This document shows, one piece after another, positions 1-8,706 of a DNA stretch of 64,000 bases (its first letter is position 1; every line of letters starts with the position of its first letter). The position numbers were made by a program, and so were the translations under genes. Source of the stretch: Terracoccus luteus (lineage in GTDB: Bacteria > Actinomycetota > Actinomycetes > Actinomycetales > Dermatophilaceae); assembly GCF_003635045.1 (NCBI RefSeq), contig NZ_RBXT01000001.1:744001-808000 (forward strand). Reading direction: 5' to 3'. The notes under the pieces were generated by a model. The model ran no database searches. It was not told the DNA's origin and was given only the letters and a program-made list of their open reading frames with translations.

Positions 1-224
1 TGCTGTGGATGGAACCTGCCATCCGCAAGACGGCGCGGGGGAACATGACGGCGGTCACGCTGCAGAACATGACGCAGGAGCAGCAGGGCGTCTACCCGCG
101 CTGGTGCTCCAAGGCCCGGTGCGCCGCCATCGCCGCAACCGTGACGCCCCCTCCGCGAGGCGAGGTCGTCGTGGCGGACGGGGCCATCGTCCTGCGGGTG
201 CCGCCTCCGCCCCGCTGGCTCTGA
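1..224 (+). CDS. 3' end of an unidentified CDS, cut by the left window edge
   Basis: The reading frame is open at the left edge and ends at a TGA at 222-224. GC at the third codon position is high throughout, which supports real coding sequence. The visible part has an internal Met at codon position 9-11 and ends in a Pro/Val-rich tail (VPPPPRWL). The Cys pair in WCSKARC is the only notable feature. No family is recognised, and the stretch is too short to say whether it is the tail of a larger protein or a small protein of about 71 residues starting at 9. Confidence 0.4.
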   Translation, partial: LWMEPAIRKTARGNMTAVTLQNMTQEQQGVYPRWCSKARCAAIAATVTPPPRGEVVVADGAIVLRVPPPPRWL

Positions 225-298
225 GCCGCGTTTCCCCGGACCGTTCCAGCGAGCCACGGCACCCCTACGGGGGCGTCCGGCCCTCGCGGTGCGCCCGA

Positions 299-304
299 TA
301 GGCT
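299..304 (+). promoter_or_regulatory. -10 hexamer TAGGCT upstream of the GT2-TagF gene
   Basis: TAGGCT lies about 65 nt before the GTG start at 371 in a non-coding stretch (225-370), so the transcript would have a leader with a Shine-Dalgarno (AGGAAGG at about 356-362). The assignment rests on similarity to the TANNNT boxes elsewhere in the window. Confidence 0.4.
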
Positions 305-370
305 TCCCCAACGGTTGTGACGACCCTCGACCGAGGGGCCGGCCCAGGGTTGTGCAGGAAGGTGTGACAC

Positions 371-3070
371 GTGACGGAGACCGCCACCACGACATCACTC
401 GTCGACGAGGATGCCGTTCCGCTCTTCTCGGTCGTGTCCGCCGTCTACAACGTGTCGCGCTACCTCCAGGAGTACCTCGACTCGCTCGAGAAGCAGACGT
501 TCGACATGAGCCGGGTGCAGGTCGTCTTCGTCGACGACGGGTCGACCGACGACTCGCGGGCCGTGCTCGAGGAGTGGGCGGGTCGCGCCCGCAGCCAGGT
601 CGTCGTCCTGCACCAGGAGAACGGCGGCCAGGCGTCGGCCCGCAACCGCGGTCTCGAGCACGCGACCGGCGAGTGGGTCACCTTCACCGACCCCGACGAC
701 ACGCTGGGCCCCGACTTCTTCCAGTCGATGGCCGACTTCGCGGCCGAGCACCCGGACGTCCAGTTCCTCTCGGCCAACGTCGTGCTGCACAACGAGAGCA
801 CCGGTGCGTTCGCCCGGCATCCGCGCTGGAAGATGTACGAGGGGGACCGCCTCATCGACCTCGACGTGGCGACGGCGTACATCCCCGGCAGCTCGACCAC
901 CTCCTTCATGCGTCGCGAGACCGTCGGGGACCTCAGGTTCAACGCCGAGCTCCGGCCCAACTTCGAGGACGGTGACTTCGCCGTCCGCTACCTGTTGAGG
1001 GCCCCGCACCGCACCACGGGGTTCATCGGGTCGGCCCGCTACTTCTACCGCAAGCGCAGCGACCAGAGCTCGACCCTGCAGACGGGGATCTCCGTCACGG
1101 GCCGGTACTCCACGGTGCCTCGCGACGGCTACCTCGCGCTGCTGCGCGAGGCCGCGCGCGACGGCGGCCGGGTACCCATGTGGGTGCAGCACGTCATCCT
1201 CTACGAGCTGTCCTGGTACTTCTCGTCGGAGGACGCGATGGGCAACTCCGCGTCCGCGATCGGGGGCAGCCTGGGGGAGTCCTTCCGGGACGTCCTGGGC
1301 CAGATCTGCGACCTGCTCGACGAGGACGTCGTCGACGCGTTCGCCATCCGCAAGCTCATGCCGCACTGGCGCGATCTCATCCTGCACGGGTTCCGGGGGA
1401 CGTCGTGGCACACGCCCTACGTCATCCTCGACCGCTACGACCGCACCAAGAAGCAGGTGCGGGTGCTCTACCGGTACATCGGGGAGGCGCCGAAGGAGTC
1501 CGTGCTCTCGCGGGGTCGCGAGCGCGCCCCGCAGTACGGCAAGCACCGGGCGATCTCGTTCTTCGGCGACGTCGCCATGTGGGAACGCATCATGTGGGTC
1601 GACTCGCGCAGCAGCGTCGAGGTGCGGCTCGACGGCGCGCGCATGGAGATCATCGCCGGCTGGCGCGGCCCCAAGACCCGCGTCCTGGGCGCGCGCGCCA
1701 TCGTCAACCGCTTCCGACGCCGCCTCGGTCCGGGCCGCCGGGCGTCCATCAAGCGACTCAAGGTCGACCCGGTGCGTGTGCTGGCGGGCCGCGGGCCGGT
1801 GCGGCAGCGGTTCCGCCGGTCCTGGGTGCTCATGGACCGGATCCACGACGCCAACGACTCCGGCGAGATCCTGTTCCGCTGGCTCCGCGACAACCGCCCC
1901 GACGTCAACGCGTGGTTCACCCTCGAGAAGGACACCCCCGACTGGAAGCGCCTCAAGGCGGACGGCTACGGCAAGCGTCTGGTCGCGCACGGTTCGCTCG
2001 AGTGGAAGCTGCTCATGCTCAACGCGACCCACCTCATCTCCTCGCACATCGACGCCCCCATCCAGAAGCCGCCGGCGATCCTCAAGCACGCGGCGCCGAG
2101 GTGGAAGTTCAGCTTCCTCCAGCACGGTGTCATCAAGGACGACCTCTCGCGCTGGCTCAACCCGAAGCAGATCGACCTCTTCGTCACCTCCACCTCCGCC
2201 GAGTACGACTCGATCGCGGGGGATGGCTCGCCCTACGTGTTCACCGCGAAGGAGGTCCAGCTGACGGGCCTGCCTCGCTTCGACCGCCTGCACGCGAAGG
2301 CGAAGCAGTTCAGCGGAGACGGGTGCGACCTCATCCTCGTCGCGCCGACGTGGCGCAACTGGCTCGTCCCGCCGCTCCAGGCCGGCAGCCAGCGACGGGT
2401 CATCGACCGCCACTTCTTCGACACCGAGTACGTCCAGCAGTGGACCGCCTTCCTCGGCAGCCGGGAGCTGTCCGACCTGGCCGCCCGCACCGGCAAGAGG
2501 ATCGCCTTCCTCCCCCACCCGAACATCCAGCCGGCGCTCGACGACATGCAGCTGCCCGAGTCGGTGGTCCGGCTCTCGTTCGACGGCAACGACGTCCAGG
2601 AGTACTTCGCCCGGGCCGCCGTGCTCGTCACCGACTACTCCTCGATGGCCTTCAACGCCGCCTACATGGACCGCCCGGTCGTCTACTTCCAGTTCGACGC
2701 CGAGCGCGTGGAGTCCGGTGGGCACGTCGGTCGCGCCGGCTACTTCACCTATCCCCGTGACGGGTTCGGTCCGGTGGTCTCGGACGTCGACGCCGCGGTG
2801 GCCGCCGTCGGCGACATCGCCGAGAACGGCTACACGTCCCGGCCGCAGTTCCAGGACCGGATCGACCGGACCTTCCCGAACCGGGACGGCCGGTGCTGTG
2901 CCCGGGTCACCGAGGCCATCGAGGAGCTGGGTCGGCCCGCGCCCAAGCAGAGCCTGCCACCCGTCGACGACGATGCGGGTACACCCGTCTCCCGTGCGCG
3001 GCGTGCGGACGACGTCCCCGCCCCGGACGACGACATGGCCGACCTCGGCGAGGTGTCGGCCGGCGACTGA
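371..3070 (+). CDS. Bifunctional GT2 glycosyltransferase / CDP-glycerol glycerophosphotransferase (TagF-like)
   Basis: This 899-residue protein has an N-terminal GT-A family 2 domain (about residues 18-240), with the nucleotide-binding VDDGSTDD near 54-61 and the acceptor/metal motif DPDD near 107-110. Its C-terminal half (about 490-850) is a TagF-type domain, with FLQHGV, the PHPN segment and the VTDYSSM signature typical of CDP-glycerol:poly(glycerophosphate) glycerophosphotransferases. By family it would add a sugar and polymerise glycerol phosphate for a wall teichoic-acid-like polymer at the cytoplasmic face. The GTG start at 371 is preceded by AGGAAGG. TagD (11872) would supply its CDP-glycerol. 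The 3' end lies 9 bp from the convergent GT2 gene. The C-terminal ~50 residues are acidic and low in complexity. GT2-TagF fusions are known in actinobacterial wall polymer loci; acceptor and sugar are unknown. Confidence 0.85.
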   Translation: MTETATTTSLVDEDAVPLFSVVSAVYNVSRYLQEYLDSLEKQTFDMSRVQVVFVDDGSTDDSRAVLEEWAGRARSQVVVLHQENGGQASARNRGLEHATGEWVTFTDPDDTLGPDFFQSMADFAAEHPDVQFLSANVVLHNESTGAFARHPRWKMYEGDRLIDLDVATAYIPGSSTTSFMRRETVGDLRFNAELRPNFEDGDFAVRYLLRAPHRTTGFIGSARYFYRKRSDQSSTLQTGISVTGRYSTVPRDGYLALLREAARDGGRVPMWVQHVILYELSWYFSSEDAMGNSASAIGGSLGESFRDVLGQICDLLDEDVVDAFAIRKLMPHWRDLILHGFRGTSWHTPYVILDRYDRTKKQVRVLYRYIGEAPKESVLSRGRERAPQYGKHRAISFFGDVAMWERIMWVDSRSSVEVRLDGARMEIIAGWRGPKTRVLGARAIVNRFRRRLGPGRRASIKRLKVDPVRVLAGRGPVRQRFRRSWVLMDRIHDANDSGEILFRWLRDNRPDVNAWFTLEKDTPDWKRLKADGYGKRLVAHGSLEWKLLMLNATHLISSHIDAPIQKPPAILKHAAPRWKFSFLQHGVIKDDLSRWLNPKQIDLFVTSTSAEYDSIAGDGSPYVFTAKEVQLTGLPRFDRLHAKAKQFSGDGCDLILVAPTWRNWLVPPLQAGSQRRVIDRHFFDTEYVQQWTAFLGSRELSDLAARTGKRIAFLPHPNIQPALDDMQLPESVVRLSFDGNDVQEYFARAAVLVTDYSSMAFNAAYMDRPVVYFQFDAERVESGGHVGRAGYFTYPRDGFGPVVSDVDAAVAAVGDIAENGYTSRPQFQDRIDRTFPNRDGRCCARVTEAIEELGRPAPKQSLPPVDDDAGTPVSRARRADDVPAPDDDMADLGEVSAGD

Positions 3071-3079
3071 GCCCACGGC

Positions 3080-4756
3080 TCAGGGGCGCGTCCCCTCGGG
3101 GCGCGCCGAGCCTGATTCCCGCTCGGCGTCGGTCGTGCCCGCCGCGGCCGGCTGGGCGGTCGGCGCGGCGACCGGCACGGCCGGGACGGTTCGCAGGGAG
3201 AGGTTGCCGTTGCGGGTGCGGTAGGGAAGCAGACCGTTGACGGGTTCCGCCGGCGTGACCGACGCCGCCACCTCCACGGGCAGGGGCCCCGCCACCGACG
3301 GCGCCCCGCGGCGGCCGAGGACGTTCTCGAACGTGACCTTCACGTCCCACGTCGTCACGCTCCCGGGAGCGGTGTCGGGCTCCGGCAGGTCGAGGCCCAC
3401 CTCGAACCGCCCGTGGGCGCGCACCCGGGTGGACGCCCGCCCCACCGTCGCCTTGGACCGGCGGTCACGCACCAGGGCGCTGACCCGCGCGAAGTGGCCG
3501 AGGGAGTCGTCGCCGTCGACGACAGTGCCGGCGAGGCGCAGCGTCGACCCGACGGGCCGGACGGCGGTGGCCGTCACGGTACGAAGTCGTCTGCCGCCGG
3601 CGTGGAGGGCCGCGACGAAGGCGGTCAGGTCGTGGTCGGCGGTCGCCTCCGACGCCGGGCGGTAGGGCCACCACCACCCACCCGCGCGGCGCGCGAGGGG
3701 CCGCTCGAGGTGGCGCCTGCGGTACGCGAAGAGGGATGCCGCCACGGCGCTGTCGGGCGGACCGTCGACGAGCTCGCGGACGAGCAGCCGCAGCGGCTGC
3801 GGCAGTCCCTCACGGGCCGTGGCCGGCAACCCGAGCAGGTAGCCACGCGCCGCGGTGACGAAGGCGGCGCGGTACTCCTCGTCGCGGGTGTCGAGGTCCT
3901 TGCCGTAGAGGGCGAGGTCGTGACCGAGGAACTTCTCGAGCTTCGGCGCCCGGAGGTCGGGGTGGGCCTCGAGCAGCGCGTCGATCTCCCGGTTCGCCGC
4001 GAGTCGGTCATGGAAGTTCTCGATGGCGTGGCGCCGGGCCGTGATCGACTCGCTGCCCTCCACGTTGTTGACGAACCAGTGGTAGACGACCTCGTCGAGG
4101 GTGGCGACCCGCCGCGCACCCAGCCACAGGGCGACGGTGAACGGCTGGTCCTCGTAGAGGATCCCCTCGGGGAAGCGGAGGCGGTGGCGCCGCACGAGGT
4201 CGACACGGATGGCCTTGGCCACGGCGATCGTGTCGTCCCACAGGGGCGAGTCGGGCCCGAGCGACCCGAGGACGCCGCCGGTGCCCTCGGCGTCGTCGGT
4301 TCCCCCGGTGCTCTCGGCGCCTCGGGTGTAGCCGGTGGCCTGCAGGGGTGTCACCTGCCCCGTGCGTTCGTTGTACCGCGCGACCGCCCCGGCGACGACG
4401 TCGGCGCCCTGCTCGCGCCCGCGGTCCACCAGTCGGCGCAGGGCGCCGGGCAGGTACTCGTCGTCGCTGTCGACGAAGGCGACCCACTCCCCGCGGGCGG
4501 CGTCGAGACCCCGGTTGCGGGCGGCACCCGGCGTACCGTCGTTGCGGTCGAGGTGGATGACGCGGACGCGACCGTCCGCGGCGGCCAGCCGGTCCGCCAC
4601 CTCACCGGTGTCGTCGTCCGACCCGTCGTCCACGACGACGACCTCGATGTCGGAGGTGGTCCAGCCGGCCAGGGCCGAGGCGACGGCCCGGGGCAGGCGT
4701 TCGGCGTCGTCGAAGACGTTGCAGACGACGGTCAGGAGGGGAGCGGGGGTCTGCAC
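3080..4756 (-). CDS. GT2 family glycosyltransferase
   Basis: This 558-residue protein has an N-terminal GT-A domain (residues about 8-220): VVVVDDGSDDDTG for nucleotide binding, an AARNRG turn and the DSDDEY acceptor motif. The rest is an extended region without a recognised domain, ending in a beta-rich stretch and a polar tail. The start is GTG at 4756 with AGGAAA 6 nt upstream (4763-4768) and a TACGCT -10 box at 4791-4796. It is transcribed divergently from the acyltransferase and converges on the TagF fusion. It probably adds a sugar to the surface polymer of this locus; the donor sugar cannot be told from sequence. Confidence 0.8.
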   Translation of the reverse strand: MQTPAPLLTVVCNVFDDAERLPRAVASALAGWTTSDIEVVVVDDGSDDDTGEVADRLAAADGRVRVIHLDRNDGTPGAARNRGLDAARGEWVAFVDSDDEYLPGALRRLVDRGREQGADVVAGAVARYNERTGQVTPLQATGYTRGAESTGGTDDAEGTGGVLGSLGPDSPLWDDTIAVAKAIRVDLVRRHRLRFPEGILYEDQPFTVALWLGARRVATLDEVVYHWFVNNVEGSESITARRHAIENFHDRLAANREIDALLEAHPDLRAPKLEKFLGHDLALYGKDLDTRDEEYRAAFVTAARGYLLGLPATAREGLPQPLRLLVRELVDGPPDSAVAASLFAYRRRHLERPLARRAGGWWWPYRPASEATADHDLTAFVAALHAGGRRLRTVTATAVRPVGSTLRLAGTVVDGDDSLGHFARVSALVRDRRSKATVGRASTRVRAHGRFEVGLDLPEPDTAPGSVTTWDVKVTFENVLGRRGAPSVAGPLPVEVAASVTPAEPVNGLLPYRTRNGNLSLRTVPAVPVAAPTAQPAAAGTTDAERESGSARPEGTRP

Positions 4757-4790
4757 GATGGGTTTCCTGTGACGGTGGGTGGCTGTCGAC

Positions 4791-4796
4791 AGCGTA
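4791..4796 (-). promoter_or_regulatory. -10 hexamer TACGCT for the GT2 gene
   Basis: TACGCT reads on the minus strand about 35 nt upstream of the GTG at 4756, leaving a short leader that carries AGGAAA as ribosome binding site. Confidence 0.45.
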
Positions 4797-4844
4797 GGCT
4801 TCCGTGCGGCGTGGCGCCGCCGCCGGCCGCCGCGTCACTGTTGC

Positions 4845-4850
4845 TATTTT
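4845..4850 (+). promoter_or_regulatory. -10 hexamer TATTTT, leaderless start of the acyltransferase
   Basis: TATTTT is followed by 7 nt and then GTG at 4858 in the frame of the acyltransferase. It sits in the only AT-rich patch between the two divergent genes. The spacing matches that of other leaderless candidates in this window. Confidence 0.5.
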
Positions 4851-4857
4851 GTTCACC

Positions 4858-7044
4858 GTGCTGGGCACCCGCACCCGCACGATCACGGCTTGGAGCGCTC
4901 CCTTGGTCACTACCGACGGTACGGCCACGGTCGTCACCGGGGCTCCCGGAGGTGCCGCGACCCGGTCGACGGCGTCGACGAGGTCCGCCGGCTCGGGCCC
5001 GCGCAAGGACGTCCAGGCCCTCCGGGCCGTCGCCGTGGCCATCGTCGTGCTCTACCACTTCTGGCCGGCCCGGCTGACCGGCGGGTACGTCGGGGTCGAC
5101 GTCTTCTTCGTCATCTCCGGCTACCTCATCACCACGCACCTGCTGCACCGCCCGATCGACGGCACCCGCGCCCTGCTCGAGTTCTGGGCCCGACGGGTGC
5201 GCCGGCTCATCCCGGCCGCCACCCTCGTCCTCGTCGTGACGCTCGCCGCCAGCCTCGTGTGGCTGCCGCAGACGGTCCTGGCCCGCATCTCCCAGGAGGT
5301 CATCGCCTCGGCGGTCTACGCCGAGAACTGGCTGCTGGCCCTCACCTCCACCGACTATCTCGCGACGGACCAGCTGCACTCACCCACCCAGCACTACTGG
5401 TCGCTGTCGGTGGAGGAGCAGTTCTACATCGTGTGGCCCGTGCTGCTGGGGGTGGCCTTCCTCGTCAGCCGCCGCCTCGGCCGCGCGTTCCGGTTCCCCC
5501 CGCTCGCCGTCGTGGGGACCATCACGCTGGCCTCCCTCGGCTTCTCGGCCTGGTTCACGGGGGAGGACCCGGCCCAGGCCTACTTCGTCTCGACCACCCG
5601 CGTGTGGGAGCTCGGCGTGGGGGCCACCCTCGCCGCTGCCCTGCACGCCGGCCTGCGGCTCCGGTCCAACGGCGTCCGCCTCGCCCTCGTGTGGGGCGGT
5701 CTGGCCGGCATCCTGTGGTCGGCGTGGACCTTCACCGCCGCCACCCCCTTCCCGGGGGTCGCCGCCCTGGTCCCGACGCTGGGCACCGCGGCCGTCATCG
5801 CGGCGTCGTCGGACGGGCTGCGTGGCGGGCCCTACCCCCTGTGGTCGTGGCGGCCGGTGCAGTGGCTCGGCGACGTCTCCTACTCCGTCTACCTCTGGCA
5901 CTGGCCGGCGGTCGTCATCGCCCCCTTCGCCCTCGGCACCGACCGCGTGACGTGGGTGCACAAGCTCGTCATCATCGCCGGGGTGCTCGTCGTCTCGGCG
6001 CTGTCGAAGCGCTGGGTCGAGGACCTCATGCGCTTCACCCCGCGCATCGCGAGGAGCACCCGGCGCTCGTTCGTGCTGCTCGCCGCCTGCCTCGCGGTCT
6101 CGATCGGGTTCGGCGGCATCTCGCTATGGCAGGTGAACCGCTCGACGGCGCAGGCCCAGGCCGTCGTCATCGACAGCTCCGCGCCGTGCGTCGGTGCCGA
6201 CTACCTCCGCACCGCGTCCTGCGCGGGCCGACAGGTCGAGCTGCTGACGGAGCCGGTCCGGGCCGCTGACGACAAGCCCGAGGTCTACGCCGACGACTGC
6301 TGGAACAACCGTCCGTTCACGCGTCGCAAGGTCTGCTCCTACGGGCCCGCGGACGCCACGACCACGGTCGCCCTGTACGGCAACTCGCACGCGGGCCAGT
6401 GGGCGCCGCCCATCCTCGCCGAGGCGAAGGCGAAGGGCTGGCGGGTCGACACCTACATCGCGTCCGAGTGCTACTCGGTCGACGTCACGGTCTCGTTCTC
6501 GACGACCGCGCTCCAGGACAACTGCTCCGCGTTCAACCGGTGGGCCCGCGACCGGATCACGAAGGGCAGGTACGACCTCGTCGTCATGTCCGACCGCACC
6601 CTGCAGCCCCTGGCCGGCGTCTCGGCCGCCCGCAAGACCGCGGTCGCGCAGGCGTCCTACTCCCGTGTCATGAAGACGTTCACCGCGGCCGGGTCCGCCG
6701 TGCTCGTCATCCGTGACACGCCGGGCGCGGCCCAGAGCGTCCCCGACTGCGTGGCCCGGTACCGCGAGAACCTCGGGCGCTGCGCCACGAGCACGACGTT
6801 CAACGGGACCGCGGGTCTGGAGCCCGACCCGCTCAGCGACGCCGCGGAGGCGATGGCGGGTGGGATGGTCTCGAGACTCGACGTCACCGACCTGCTGTGT
6901 CGCGACGGGTCGTGCCCGGCCGTGCTCGGCGGCCTCATCACCTACTTCGACCACGGCCACATGACCCGGACGTTCTCGCTGACCCTGCTGCCCGAGGTGT
7001 CACGGGCCATGACCGCCGCCCTGGCGGGGCGCACCGGCTCGTGA
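4858..7044 (+). CDS. Acyltransferase-3 / SGNH-hydrolase fusion (OafA-like surface O-acyltransferase)
   Basis: An integral-membrane acyltransferase-3 domain opens with RKDVQALRAVAV and the conserved LYHFWP and GVDVFFVISGYL segments, followed by about ten membrane spans. An extracytoplasmic SGNH-like domain occupies the C-terminal ~230 residues, with block I GNSH in YGNSHAGQW and a late FDHGHMT that could carry the catalytic Asp/His. Family members O-acetylate exported or lipid-linked glycans. The start is uncertain: GTG 4858 (728 aa, 7 nt after TATTTT, leaderless) is preferred; upstream GTG 4804 lies in low-GC3 sequence, and TTG 4903 has a GGAG at 4892-4895. It stands next to the export and teichoic genes, so it may acetylate the same polymer. 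Confidence 0.85.
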   Translation: MLGTRTRTITAWSAPLVTTDGTATVVTGAPGGAATRSTASTRSAGSGPRKDVQALRAVAVAIVVLYHFWPARLTGGYVGVDVFFVISGYLITTHLLHRPIDGTRALLEFWARRVRRLIPAATLVLVVTLAASLVWLPQTVLARISQEVIASAVYAENWLLALTSTDYLATDQLHSPTQHYWSLSVEEQFYIVWPVLLGVAFLVSRRLGRAFRFPPLAVVGTITLASLGFSAWFTGEDPAQAYFVSTTRVWELGVGATLAAALHAGLRLRSNGVRLALVWGGLAGILWSAWTFTAATPFPGVAALVPTLGTAAVIAASSDGLRGGPYPLWSWRPVQWLGDVSYSVYLWHWPAVVIAPFALGTDRVTWVHKLVIIAGVLVVSALSKRWVEDLMRFTPRIARSTRRSFVLLAACLAVSIGFGGISLWQVNRSTAQAQAVVIDSSAPCVGADYLRTASCAGRQVELLTEPVRAADDKPEVYADDCWNNRPFTRRKVCSYGPADATTTVALYGNSHAGQWAPPILAEAKAKGWRVDTYIASECYSVDVTVSFSTTALQDNCSAFNRWARDRITKGRYDLVVMSDRTLQPLAGVSAARKTAVAQASYSRVMKTFTAAGSAVLVIRDTPGAAQSVPDCVARYRENLGRCATSTTFNGTAGLEPDPLSDAAEAMAGGMVSRLDVTDLLCRDGSCPAVLGGLITYFDHGHMTRTFSLTLLPEVSRAMTAALAGRTGS

Positions 7045-7088
7045 GCAGCGCGGTCGGGTGGCGGGAGCGACGCCGGATGCAGAGCACC

Positions 7089-7094
7089 TACACT
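7089..7094 (+). promoter_or_regulatory. -10 hexamer TACACT for the ABC exporter operon
   Basis: TACACT lies just after the acyltransferase stop and about 70 nt before the ATG at 7163. It would drive the permease / ATPase / CDP-alcohol transferase run with a leader of about 60 nt. Confidence 0.4.
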
Positions 7095-7162
7095 TGGCCA
7101 GCGCGCGTGGGCCGGCACGGCCACCGCCCCTGTCCTCCGCACGAGAAAGTGGGCCCGGGTCG

Positions 7163-7963
7163 ATGATCTTGCTGCCTCAGCTGCGAGGTGTCATCAGGCA
7201 CAGGCAGGTGCTCGACACCCTCGTCCGCCGCGACCTCCGGGTCCGCTACGCCCAGAGCGCCGTGGGCTACCTCTGGACGATCATCGACCCGCTCGCCATG
7301 GCGATGATCTACTTCGTCGTCTTCAGCTACATCTTCAAGCGCTCCAGCGTGGGCTACGAGCCGTACGTGCTCTTCATCATCATCGGGGTGCTGGCCTGGC
7401 AGTGGTTCAACTCGTCGGTCAACGAGACGTCGCGGGCCCTGCTCGCCGAGGCCCGACTCGTGCGCTCCACGAACCTTCCACGGCCCCTGTGGGTCGTGCG
7501 TGTGGTCCTCGCCAAGGGCATCGAGTTCGTGCTCTCCCTCCCGGTCCTGGCGGGGTTCGCGATCTACTTCGTCCTGCGCGGTGACACGACCATCCACTAC
7601 CGGATCGCGCTCGTACCGGTCGCCATCGTCATGCAGGCCCTCCTGCTCGTGGGCCTGGGCCTGCTGCTCGCCCCCGTCGCGGTGATCTTCAGCGACATGC
7701 CGCGCATCGTGCGCATCCTGCTGCGCATGGGCTTCTACGCCACCCCGATCATCTACGGAGCCCACGCCGCCCCGCCGGCGCTGCAGACGGTGCTGCTGCT
7801 CAACCCCATGGCCGGCATCCTCGAGATGTACCGCGCCGGGTTCTTCCCCGAGGAGCTCAACCTCCCGGCGATCATCTCGTCCGGCGTCATCACCCTCCTG
7901 ACCCTGGTGGTCGGCACGATCGTCTTCCGCCGGCTCGAGTCCGCCGTGCTCAAGGAGATCTGA
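7163..7963 (+). CDS. ABC-2 type polysaccharide/teichoic acid export permease (TagG/Wzm-like)
   Basis: This 266-residue membrane protein starts at the ATG at 7163; an upstream in-frame GTG at 7058 would add an implausible Pro/Ala-rich stretch. The N-terminal RRDLRVRYAQSAVGYLWTII is the conserved amphipathic and first-membrane segment of ABC-2 glycan exporters, followed by about six membrane helices. It overlaps the ATPase gene by one base (TGATG), so the two form the exporter. By family it moves an undecaprenyl-linked glycopolymer across the membrane. Confidence 0.88.
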   Translation: MILLPQLRGVIRHRQVLDTLVRRDLRVRYAQSAVGYLWTIIDPLAMAMIYFVVFSYIFKRSSVGYEPYVLFIIIGVLAWQWFNSSVNETSRALLAEARLVRSTNLPRPLWVVRVVLAKGIEFVLSLPVLAGFAIYFVLRGDTTIHYRIALVPVAIVMQALLLVGLGLLLAPVAVIFSDMPRIVRILLRMGFYATPIIYGAHAAPPALQTVLLLNPMAGILEMYRAGFFPEELNLPAIISSGVITLLTLVVGTIVFRRLESAVLKEI

Positions 7964-8706
7964 TGCAGCCGGTCATCGAGGCGAAGAACCTCGGGGTGGA
8001 GTTCTTCCGCAGCCGGCGCCGGCAGATGTCCCTGCGCGAGATCGTCTTCAAGCGGCGCAACACCGCGCCCCGGGACACGTTCTGGGCCCTCAAGGACGTG
8101 TCGTTCACCGTGGCGAAGGGCGAGGCCGTCGGGCTCATCGGCGGCAACGGCGGTGGCAAGAGCACGCTGCTCAAGATGATCGCCGGCACCCTCATCCCCG
8201 ACGAGGGCGCCGTGAAGGTGCGCGGGGGCGTGGCGCCGCTCATCGAGCTGACGGGAGGCTTCCTCGGCGAGCTCTCGGGGCGTGACAACGTCTACCTCGC
8301 CGCCGGCCTGCACGGCCTGAGCAAGCGGCAGATCGACGAGCGCTACGACGAGATCGTCGACTTCGCCGGGCCCCAGGTCAGGGACGCGATGGACCAGTCC
8401 TTCCGGCACTACTCCTCGGGCATGAAGGTGCGGCTGGCCTTCGGCCTCATCACCACCATCGACCAGCCCGTGGTGCTCGTCGACGAGGTGCTGGCCGTGG
8501 GGGACCGCGCCTTCCGCGAGCGCTGCTACGCGCGGATGGAGAACATGCTGGCCGGCGGGAAGACCCTCTTCCTCGTGTCGCACAGCGAGCCGGACCTCAA
8601 GCGCTTCGCCGAGCGAGGCCTCTACCTCAGGTCGGGACGGCTGGCCGGCGACGGCTCCATCACCGAGATGCTGGAGCAGTACCACCACGAGTCCGACGAC
8701 TCGTGA
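7963..8706 (+). CDS. ABC exporter ATP-binding subunit (TagH/Wzt-like)
   Basis: This 247-residue nucleotide-binding protein has Walker A GGNGGGKST near residue 60, the signature YSSGMKVRLAF and Walker B VVLVDEVLAVGD, followed by the switch His in VSHSE. The long insert between the first strands (LREIVFKRRN) is typical of the O-antigen/teichoic acid class. It has no C-terminal carbohydrate-binding extension, so polymer end recognition is not apparent here. It starts in a one-base overlap with the permease and overlaps the next gene by 4 bp. Confidence 0.9.
   Translation: MQPVIEAKNLGVEFFRSRRRQMSLREIVFKRRNTAPRDTFWALKDVSFTVAKGEAVGLIGGNGGGKSTLLKMIAGTLIPDEGAVKVRGGVAPLIELTGGFLGELSGRDNVYLAAGLHGLSKRQIDERYDEIVDFAGPQVRDAMDQSFRHYSSGMKVRLAFGLITTIDQPVVLVDEVLAVGDRAFRERCYARMENMLAGGKTLFLVSHSEPDLKRFAERGLYLRSGRLAGDGSITEMLEQYHHESDDS

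Noticed and set aside
1180-2760. 526-residue alternative-frame ORF inside the GT2-TagF gene
   Set aside because: Arg/Pro/Ala-rich frame-shifted reading of a well-supported gene.
395-3076. 893-residue open frame antisense to the GT2-TagF gene
   Set aside because: Shadow of the GC-rich sense codons; the sense strand has clear domain motifs and a ribosome binding site.
4804-4857. Upstream GTG start for the acyltransferase
   Set aside because: The added codons include an AT-rich promoter-like stretch; GTG 4858 fits a leaderless start.
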